From: Bacteroidetes bacterium 43-16
GTDB lineage: Bacteria > Bacteroidota > Bacteroidia > Chitinophagales > Chitinophagaceae
Assembly (NCBI GenBank): GCA_001897525.1
Contig: MKTB01000002.1
Coordinates: 194,196-258,195, forward strand
Length of the DNA stretch: 64,000 bases
Direction of reading: 5' to 3'
In this document: positions 57,572-64,000 of the stretch, one piece after another
Numbering within the stretch: position 1 is the first letter of the stretch
Layout of the letters: each line of letters begins with the position of its first letter
Translations under genes and position numbers: made by a program
The notes under the pieces: generated by a model
What the model saw: the letters and a program-made list of their open reading frames with translations, nothing else
Databases searched by the model: none
What the model was told of the DNA's origin: nothing

Positions 57572-58636
57572 TTACTTAGCGCGCTCATACTGCAGGGGCC
57601 AGGCCTGCTCTTCACCTAAGGCTTTTGCAGCTTGTAAGGGGAAGAAGGGATTGCGCAGGAGTTCACGGCCCAGGAAGATCAGGTCTGCCTGACGGGCTGC
57701 CAGGATCTGCTCTGCCTTCTCCACTTCTGTGATGAGCCCTACTGCTCCTGTGGCTATTCCGGCCTGGTTTTTAACGGCATCGGCAAGCGGCACCTGGTAG
57801 CCGGGGCCTACCGGGATCTCTGCATGACGTGTATTGGCCGCAGAAGAGCAGTCCACCAGGTCTATACCTTTATCTTTTAATACTTTTGCCAAGGCAACGG
57901 AGTCTTCTACCTGCCAGCCTGCTGCACCCAGCCAATCGGTAGCCGAGATGCGCACAAAAACCGGGAGATCTACCGGCCATACTTCATGTACGGCATCAAT
58001 AATTTCCATCAGGAAACGGATCCTGTTCTCAAAACTTCCGCCATACTCATCGCTGCGCTGATTGCTGAGCGGGGAGTAGAATTCATGGATCAGGTAACCA
58101 TGTGCGCCATGAATCTCGATCAGCTCATAACCTGCCTCCAGTGCTCTTTGGGCAGCAAGTTTAAAGGCCTGGACAATCTCCCGGATCTCTGAGCGGTCCA
58201 GCTCATGAGGGATCATATCGCGCTCATGAAACGGGAGCGGAGATGGTGCTACTGTTTGCCAGCTATTTTCCCCTTCCTGTATCTGCCAGCCTTTGTTCCA
58301 GGACACTTCACAACTTGCCTTTCGGCCTGCATGGGCCAGTTGAATACCCGGAACGGCCCCATGTGCCTTGATCTGTGCGACTATTGGTTTATAGGCGGCC
58401 AACTGGGCATCATTCCAGAGGCCCAGGTCGGCATAGCTGATCCTGCCTTCGGGCACTACGGCAGTTGCTTCCTGGATAATGAGGCTTACACCACCCACGG
58501 CACGGCTCACATAATGTTGCTCATGCCATTTATTGGGCAAGCCGTCCACTGCCGAATACTGGCACATAGGCGACATCACGATCCTGTTTTTTAAGGTAAT
58601 ACTTTTAAATGTTATAGGGGAAAAGAGTAAAGACAT
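57572..58636 (-). CDS. namA: NADH:flavin oxidoreductase, YqjM/OYE-like
   Basis: 354 aa, old yellow enzyme family. TIM-barrel with FMN. Motifs: SPMCQYSAVDGLPNKWHEQHYVSRAVGG (N-terminal FMN region), LAHAGRKAS (substrate His loop), EIHGAHGYLIHEFYSPLSNQRSDEYGGSFENRIRF (family signature), DCSSAANTRHAEIPVGPGYQVPLADAVK. Reduces activated C=C bonds or quinones with NAD(P)H. Size and motifs fit YqjM (NamA). Confidence 0.95.
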   Translation of the reverse strand: MSLLFSPITFKSITLKNRIVMSPMCQYSAVDGLPNKWHEQHYVSRAVGGVSLIIQEATAVVPEGRISYADLGLWNDAQLAAYKPIVAQIKAHGAVPGIQLAHAGRKASCEVSWNKGWQIQEGENSWQTVAPSPLPFHERDMIPHELDRSEIREIVQAFKLAAQRALEAGYELIEIHGAHGYLIHEFYSPLSNQRSDEYGGSFENRIRFLMEIIDAVHEVWPVDLPVFVRISATDWLGAAGWQVEDSVALAKVLKDKGIDLVDCSSAANTRHAEIPVGPGYQVPLADAVKNQAGIATGAVGLITEVEKAEQILAARQADLIFLGRELLRNPFFPLQAAKALGEEQAWPLQYERAK

Positions 58637-58702
58637 AAATAATTAATTAGAAAAGTAAAATACAACAATGCGTTCAGACAGGCAAAGGTAACAAGGGGTA
58701 AA

Positions 58703-58736
58703 GAAAAAGCGAATTTACCCGAGGGATAAATTCGCT
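58703..58736 (-). terminator. Terminator of the CBS-domain membrane protein gene
   Basis: 10-bp stem AGCGAATTTA (58708-58717) and TAAATTCGCT (58727-58736), with CCC/GGG continuing it. T-rich tract follows on the minus strand. Confidence 0.8.
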
Positions 58737-58769
58737 AATTATTATACAATATTTGCTTGAAAAGCAGGA

Positions 58770-60134
58770 TTATTCTTCTGAATCTGCCACAATCGTCAGT
58801 CGCACACGCTCCGTAGAGTTCCGGTACATTTTCAATATTTCTGCTTCATATTCTCCGATACGGAAGATATCTCCTTCTTTTTGCTCACCACCTTCAAACA
58901 GTTCTGCAATCAGTCCGGCAAGGGTATCGTAATGCTCGCCTTCTTCCAGGCGGTAAGGCAGGTATTTATTGATATCAAAAAGAGAATGGTGTGCTTCAAC
59001 AATATACACATTTTCGTCCACCTTCTCTACAATCGGCTTTTCATTATCGTATTCATCCTGGATCTCACCCACCAGTTCTTCCAGGATATCTTCCATGGTA
59101 ACGATACCTGTAAGTTCCCCGATCTCATTGGTAACAACGGCCATATGCAGGTGTTTACGCTGAAACTCTTTTAAAAGGTTTTTGATCTTCGTCGTTTCTG
59201 TGATAAAGGTGGCTTTCCTGAGGATCGGTGCAATTTTCAGGTCGCCTTCAGCGGCCAGGAGTCTTTTTACCAGGTCTTTGGTATAGACCACTCCTTTAAT
59301 ATTATCTAAAGTTTCTTCGTAGACCGGGAAGCGGGTATATCCTTCCTGGATGGCAAAATCAAGGGCCTCTTTTACGGTACAGTCGATTTCTATAGCAGAA
59401 ATATTTTTACGTAAGGTCTGGATATTAAATACCCTGCGATCGTCAAAGTCAAACACGTTCTGGATGAGGTCGCGCTCGGAGTCTTCAATGGCACCACCTT
59501 CAGAGGACTCTGTGATGATCATTTTCAGTTCTTCTTCTGAGTGGATCTCTGAGCCGTGGATAGGTTTGATGCCAAACATTCTTAAAATACCATTGGCCAG
59601 ACCGTTCATCAACCAGATCAATGGCCGGAACACAAAGTAGAATATCCTTAGTGGCCAGGAGATGTACAGGGTGGTCTGCGTAGGGAAGCGAATAGCTAAA
59701 GATTTGGGAGCCAGTTCACCAAAAACGATGTGTAAAATGGTGATAATGGCAAATGCAATAGGTATGGCAGCTTTGGCAGCGGCGGCAGGAGAAATATTCA
59801 TGCCCACCATATCAAAGAAGTTAATGATGAGTGAGGTCATCACGCTTTCACCCACCCAGCCGAGGCCAAGTGAAGCTAATGTGATACCCAGCTGTGTGGC
59901 TGCGAGATAAGAATCTAAACGATTGACGATGCTTTTGGCAACATTAGCGAGTGATTTGTTAATATCGGTACGCACTTCGATCTGGGAAGCCCGCACTTTG
60001 ACGATAGCAAATTCTGCTGCTACGAAAAAGCCATTAAGAAATACCAAAAAAATAGTGAAAAAAAGTTTCCAGGCGGAAACGGTAGCTTCGGGATCAATAG
60101 TTAAAAATACCGAGGGAGGTATGTCAGCAATCAT
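58770..60134 (-). CDS. CNNM/CorC-type hemolysin-family protein
   Basis: 454 aa. N-terminal DUF21 (CNNM) membrane domain with about four TM helices (FTIFLVFLNGFFVAAEFAIVKVRAS ...), then two CBS domains (EGYTRFPVYEETLDNIKGVVYTKDL and HLHMAVVTNEIGELTGIVTMEDILEELVGEIQDEYD) and the C-terminal CorC/HlyC domain (LPYRLEEGEHYDTLAGLIAELF). Probable magnesium or cobalt transport or resistance. Monocistronic. Confidence 0.94.
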   Translation of the reverse strand: MIADIPPSVFLTIDPEATVSAWKLFFTIFLVFLNGFFVAAEFAIVKVRASQIEVRTDINKSLANVAKSIVNRLDSYLAATQLGITLASLGLGWVGESVMTSLIINFFDMVGMNISPAAAAKAAIPIAFAIITILHIVFGELAPKSLAIRFPTQTTLYISWPLRIFYFVFRPLIWLMNGLANGILRMFGIKPIHGSEIHSEEELKMIITESSEGGAIEDSERDLIQNVFDFDDRRVFNIQTLRKNISAIEIDCTVKEALDFAIQEGYTRFPVYEETLDNIKGVVYTKDLVKRLLAAEGDLKIAPILRKATFITETTKIKNLLKEFQRKHLHMAVVTNEIGELTGIVTMEDILEELVGEIQDEYDNEKPIVEKVDENVYIVEAHHSLFDINKYLPYRLEEGEHYDTLAGLIAELFEGGEQKEGDIFRIGEYEAEILKMYRNSTERVRLTIVADSEE

Positions 60135-60306
60135 TTAGATGTAAAAAATAGTAAGGAACAAAAGTAGGAATATTCCGTCAGCCCCCCAAAAATACTTATT
60201 AGGATAAATCAATTATAACAATATATTGATTTACTGTGACAAATAATGGATTATATTAAAAAGATACCTAATCCATCTACCAGTTCCCTGGTTAAACAAT
60301 ATATAC

Positions 60307-61092
60307 TTAAAAACCGCTTTGTGCCAGTGCACTGAAGTCTACCGGGGGCGTTTCGTCATTTCTTTCTAAAATAAAGTTATTCCTACCCTCTCCTACCAGG
60401 AGCTGGATAAATTTTTGCTGCACCATTTCCAGCATGGCCAGGAAAGTAAAAATGGCCTGGTAACGGTCCTGCATCTGCTCGAACAGCTCTTCAAAACTGG
60501 ATTTTTTCTTGTCTTTTAAATAATCGTTCAGGAAGGTACGCTGACTGTCCATAGAATAGTTGTACTTGACGATCACGTGCTGGGGTTTGCTGTTACGTTC
60601 CTGGAACTTTTTCATCACACGTTCAAAGGTATTGACCAGCTTGTACATAGTCACGGTCTGTATCTCAGTGCCCTCGGCATATTGATGGCCCAGTGCATCC
60701 AGCTCTGCTTTTACATTCCCCCTCTTTTGCATGGTGAGGCGCTCTGCTTCCAGCAAGGCCATCTGGTCTGCGGCCTCTTTAAAGCGCTTGTACTCCAGGA
60801 GTTTGTCTACCAGTTCCTGGCGCGGATCTATTTCATTTCCGGCAGCATCCAGCTCTCTCCGGGGCAGCAGCATTTTGGCTTTGATGCGCATCAGGGTTGA
60901 GATGAAGAGGATAAACTCGCTGGCCATCTCAATGTTTAAAACTTCCAGTTTATGGATATAGTCTAAAAACTCCTGCGTAAGGTTATTAATAGGAATATTA
61001 TAAATATCCAGCTCATCCCGTTCTATAAAGAACAGCAGCAAGTCAAATGGTCCCTCAAACTGGGGCAGTTTTATGAAATAAGCTTCCGACAT
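60307..61092 (-). CDS. scpA: Segregation and condensation protein A
   Basis: 261 aa. Kleisin of the bacterial SMC complex: YFIKLPQFEGPFDLLLFFIERDELDIYNIPINNLTQEFLDYI is the SMC-binding N-terminal signature, and the C-terminal winged-helix ends DRYQAIFTFLAMLEMVQQKFIQLLVGEGRNNFIL. Loads and bridges SMC heads in chromosome segregation. No scpB nearby. Confidence 0.95.
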   Translation of the reverse strand: MSEAYFIKLPQFEGPFDLLLFFIERDELDIYNIPINNLTQEFLDYIHKLEVLNIEMASEFILFISTLMRIKAKMLLPRRELDAAGNEIDPRQELVDKLLEYKRFKEAADQMALLEAERLTMQKRGNVKAELDALGHQYAEGTEIQTVTMYKLVNTFERVMKKFQERNSKPQHVIVKYNYSMDSQRTFLNDYLKDKKKSSFEELFEQMQDRYQAIFTFLAMLEMVQQKFIQLLVGEGRNNFILERNDETPPVDFSALAQSGF

Positions 61093-61118
61093 CGATCCAA
61101 AACTACATTATTTTTTAT

Positions 61119-61757
61119 TTATTTCTTTTTGAGGCCTTCCAAAGGAATATTTCCTGTTTCCTTTAAGGCATCAAAACCGCCTAATATATTCCTCACGTTA
61201 TGGAATCCCTCTTTCTTCATGATGGAGCAGGCCACCACGCTTCTGTAGCCGCCACCGCAATACACATATATATTGCTGTCCTCGTCTAATTGAGCGATCT
61301 GTAATGGATTGATGATCTGCGTTAAGGGCAGGTTCTCTGCATTTTTCACATGGCCGCGGTCAAATTCTTCTACGCTGCGCACATCAACTAGCATCAGCTT
61401 AGGATCAAAAGGCAGGTCCAGGGCCAGCTCTTCTGTAGTCACATCGATGACCATATCTATTCGCTTACCTGCCGCCTGCCAGGCTGCAAAACCTCCGTCG
61501 AGGTGTCCTTTAATGTTGCTATAACCTAAAGTCTGCAAGGCCTCATAGGTATCGGCGACATCTTCTGCTTCTGCCACGAACAGCAAAGGCGTATCTGTAG
61601 GGATCAATGCAGAGATCCACTCAACAAAATAATTCCCCAAACCCAGGCTTACCGATCCCGGTACAAAACCTTCTGTAAATGCCTCCGTTTGTCGTGTATC
61701 AATAATTAAGGCCTGGTCCTTTAATTGTTCAAACTGTGCTACACTTAATGCATTCAT
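61119..61757 (-). CDS. Tandem-rhodanese protein
   Basis: 212 aa with two rhodanese domains. The first (residues 1-105) has LIIDTRQTEAFTEGFVPGSVSLGL but no active Cys (LLFVAEAEDV); the second (about 110-205) has LMLVDVRSVEEFDRGHV and the active loop VYCGGGYRS. This is the same arrangement as the C-terminal half of the ICE-borne persulfide dioxygenase, here without the MBL domain. Sulfur transfer role likely. 26 bp downstream lies scpA. Confidence 0.92.
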   Translation of the reverse strand: MNALSVAQFEQLKDQALIIDTRQTEAFTEGFVPGSVSLGLGNYFVEWISALIPTDTPLLFVAEAEDVADTYEALQTLGYSNIKGHLDGGFAAWQAAGKRIDMVIDVTTEELALDLPFDPKLMLVDVRSVEEFDRGHVKNAENLPLTQIINPLQIAQLDEDSNIYVYCGGGYRSVVACSIMKKEGFHNVRNILGGFDALKETGNIPLEGLKKK

Positions 61758-61899
61758 ATACGCTTCAATATGTTTTTAATAAAATTAATGATTCAAAGAA
61801 CGCAAAGTTAGTCCTTTTAAAAAGAGTCCTTAACAATTACTTAAATAAGCATATAATCAATATATTTGTTGGCAAATTTTTAACCAAATTAATAATCCC

Positions 61900-64000
61900 A
61901 TGACTAAATTTTATGCTAAATGGCTCTTGTTGCTGGCGATTGCATTCCTTTCGGGAATTGTGGCCAAAGCACAATCCAATCAATACCTGCACTTTGACGG
62001 TGTAGACGATTATGTTTCCTTACCTAATGCTACAGCTCCTCTGAACGGCTCCACCACCATCACGATGGCCGGCTGGTTTTATACAGATGCACTGGTGTAT
62101 GGCCAGGGCATGATGAGTATCCGCGGCGGTGGTAACGGCAGCGGCGAAATGTACATCATGCAACTGGATAATGGTAAGCTGGAATGCCGTGTGGTGACCA
62201 CTACCGGCCTGAAGCAGGTAGCTACTGCAGCAGGAGTGATCCAGGCCGGGCAATGGCAACATATAGCCTGGGTATTCAATACCAATACGATTCAATTATA
62301 CATCAACGGAACATTGACGGGCAATGCTACTGCTTCCGGGACCTTCCAGTCTACGGACAAGCCGTTCACCATCGGCAGAAGTATCGCTTCTAATTACAGC
62401 TTCTACTTCGGTGGACGTGCCGATGAGGTATCACTTTGGAATAAAGCATTGACACAAACGGAGATCCAGAATATGATGAGTAATGAGCTTTCGGGCTCAG
62501 AAGCCAGCCTGGTATCTTATTATAAATTCAACCAGGGCTTCCCGGGTGGCAATAATACGAGTATCTCTACTCTGCTGAGCGAGAATGGTGCGCTGATGAA
62601 TGCCAACCTGAACAATTTCAGCTTAAACGGGAATACGTCCAACTTCAATGGTACGCTGCAAAGTGGCGCACAGGTAATCAGCTTCCCGCTCATCCCTAGT
62701 AAACTGACTACAGACCCGGCATTCCAGCTTAATGCAATAGCCAGCTCTAACCTCCCGGTCAGCTATACGATCGTTTCTGGTCCGGCGACGGTAAGTGGTA
62801 ATACGGTAAGCCTGAACGGTACTGCCGGGACGGTGGTCGTAAAAGCCAGTCAACCGGGCAATGGCACCTTCAATGCGGCCCCTGATATTACAGTAAGCTT
62901 CGAGGTGCTGGACCCTGCCAATGTATTGGTCAACAGTGTGGTCACACACCCGCTGGCCGGGAATGTCTATGCCCCTAACCTCACACCGGTACTGGTAGCA
63001 GTACGTGCAGCTATCGCCTTCCCGGACCTCTTCTCTGTACAAAGTGTTACGGCAACAGTAGATGGTACCAATGTCCCGATGACCCATCATGGCAACGGTT
63101 ACTACACTGGATGGTGGACTCCGACTACTTACGGCAATCACCATATCATTATTACGGGTACTAACAATCATAATGCCAGCGGAACGACTACGCTTGACTT
63201 CAACCTGGCGCAAAGCGCAGGCAGTGTAACGATCACGGGTATTAACCAGGCCTGGGTGAAGGATGACATCCCGGTAGTGATCCAGGAATCTGAACTGCCA
63301 AGCCATATAGGTGCTTATGATAAGATCGTAGGTAAGCTGGTGATTGAATGTCCTACAGGGGGCTGCGATCCCTGGGATCGTGTGTCTAGTGTAGAAGCGC
63401 AGGGCAAAAACGGGGAATGGTATGAGATCATCCGCTACCTCACGCCTTATGGAGTTGCCTGCCAGAGCGAAATTGACTTAACCGACTTTGCCTCTCTTTT
63501 ATTAGGTAAAACAAAATTCAGGATTACACTGGGTACTCAGGGCAATGGATTTTTATATACGCTGAACCTTGAATATCGTGCAGGTACCCCTGCCAATGCT
63601 TATTCCAAGATTCATAAGCTCTGGAACAATACTTACCAGTTTGGCGATATGGGCAACCTGCAACCTTATGAAGTACTCACGGCGAGATTGAATCCCAATA
63701 CTCAGGCTGCAAAAATAAAATTAGTGGCTACAGGTCATGGCTGGGGTAATAACAATACCGGGAATGCTGCAGAATTTCAACGCAATATTCACCATATCTG
63801 GGTGAACGGTGCACAGACCTTTACGCATGACAACTGGAACATCTGTAATCCTAACCCGGATGGGTGTAGCCCGCAAAACGGGACCTGGTACCACAACCGT
63901 GCAGGATGGTGCCCGGGAAGCATTGCCCAGTTCTTTGATTATAATTTAAATAGCTTTAATGACTCTGTTAAGCTGAGCTATATCCTGGATCAAAGTTACC
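61900..64000 (+). CDS. Secreted LamG plus PNGase F-like protein (3' end outside window)
   Basis: Open from the ATG at 61900 to the window edge (700 codons). Signal peptide (WLLLLAIAFLSGIVAKAQ), a LamG/concanavalin-like domain (about 25-215: YLHFDGVDDYVSLPNATAPLNGSTTITMAGWFY ... ADEVSLWNKALTQTEIQNMM), an Ig-like region with NVPMTHHGNGYYTGWW, then the peptide-N-glycosidase F-type N-domain with ECPTGGCDPWDRVSSVEAQ and GRxFGTxxx-like FRITLGTQGNGFLYTLNLEYR, and the start of the C-domain (NIHHIWVNGAQTFTHDNWNICNPNPDGC). May release N-glycans from glycoproteins. A T9SS tail is expected but not visible. Confidence 0.88.
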   Translation, partial: MTKFYAKWLLLLAIAFLSGIVAKAQSNQYLHFDGVDDYVSLPNATAPLNGSTTITMAGWFYTDALVYGQGMMSIRGGGNGSGEMYIMQLDNGKLECRVVTTTGLKQVATAAGVIQAGQWQHIAWVFNTNTIQLYINGTLTGNATASGTFQSTDKPFTIGRSIASNYSFYFGGRADEVSLWNKALTQTEIQNMMSNELSGSEASLVSYYKFNQGFPGGNNTSISTLLSENGALMNANLNNFSLNGNTSNFNGTLQSGAQVISFPLIPSKLTTDPAFQLNAIASSNLPVSYTIVSGPATVSGNTVSLNGTAGTVVVKASQPGNGTFNAAPDITVSFEVLDPANVLVNSVVTHPLAGNVYAPNLTPVLVAVRAAIAFPDLFSVQSVTATVDGTNVPMTHHGNGYYTGWWTPTTYGNHHIIITGTNNHNASGTTTLDFNLAQSAGSVTITGINQAWVKDDIPVVIQESELPSHIGAYDKIVGKLVIECPTGGCDPWDRVSSVEAQGKNGEWYEIIRYLTPYGVACQSEIDLTDFASLLLGKTKFRITLGTQGNGFLYTLNLEYRAGTPANAYSKIHKLWNNTYQFGDMGNLQPYEVLTARLNPNTQAAKIKLVATGHGWGNNNTGNAAEFQRNIHHIWVNGAQTFTHDNWNICNPNPDGCSPQNGTWYHNRAGWCPGSIAQFFDYNLNSFNDSVKLSYILDQSY

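Noticed and set aside
62623-63306. 227-aa minus-strand frame inside the PNGase F-like gene
   Set aside because: Antisense to a clearly coding LamG/PNGase F frame; no recognisable domain.
1-64000. CRISPR arrays, tRNA or rRNA genes, insertion-sequence transposases
   Set aside because: No regularly spaced repeats with unique spacers, no cloverleaf-like sequence and no transposase frame was recognised on either strand.

Overview
The window comes from a Bacteroidota (Bacteroidetes) chromosome, probably of a free-living or environmental lineage such as the Chitinophagales or Sphingobacteriales. The evidence is Bacteroidetes-only families (RteC, TraA-TraQ of the CTnDOT type, DUF2141, type IX secretion sorting domain), promoters of the TAnnTTTG class and a single-chain glycyl-tRNA synthetase. 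Genus and species cannot be read from the sequence. Bases 1 to about 46,340 are an integrative conjugative element (ICE) of the CTnDOT/Bacteroidetes type. From about 46,430 onward the content is ordinary chromosome.

ICE, left to right: (a) a CzcA/CusA-type metal efflux pump cut by the window edge, with a small secreted protein upstream of it (whether these two are inside the ICE is open); (b) rteC; (c) a TetR-led leftward operon (12408 to 4597) encoding a lipoprotein, a cupin, a VOC protein, a complete TolC/adaptor/RND tripartite pump and a DUF2141 protein; (d) leftward mobilization genes mobA-mobB-mobC with a hairpin-rich candidate oriT just upstream; (e) rightward transfer genes traA-traB-traD, then traE to traQ, encoding a type IV secretion apparatus; (f) wedged between traD and traE, on the opposite strand, a tightly packed five-gene cassette (XRE regulator, PD-(D/E)XK-like protein and its partner resembling GapS4a/GapS4b, a NdpA-type nucleoid-associated protein, and a Ymh/TIGR02391 protein with a HEPN-type RxxxxH motif) that looks like a compound anti-phage or anti-plasmid system; (g) a pseudo-receiver protein; (h) a rightward sulfur cassette (Crp/Fnr regulator, TauE exporter, OsmC, persulfide dioxygenase-rhodanese, rhodanese, small membrane proteins, thioredoxin, two half-size YeeE/YedE transporters) likely handling thiosulfate, sulfide or persulfide; (i) leftward ICE maintenance genes (two MerR/excisionase-like HTH proteins, small proteins, DUF932) and a tyrosine integrase of the IntDOT type.

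Chromosomal part: a small repeat-bearing secreted protein, an XRE/DUF2975 pair, a membrane protein, then ricT-lysC and glyS, an AT-rich island with an orphan gene, a T9SS-secreted M14 carboxypeptidase, SIMPL protein, old yellow enzyme, CNNM/CorC-type CBS protein, scpA, a tandem rhodanese, and the start of a large secreted LamG plus PNGase F-like protein that runs off the right edge.

No tRNA, rRNA, CRISPR array or insertion-sequence transposase was seen. The most unusual part is the defence-like cassette at 18988-23246, which has its own palindromic operator over the promoter and start of its first gene, and faces a strong terminator that overlaps the traD stop codon.
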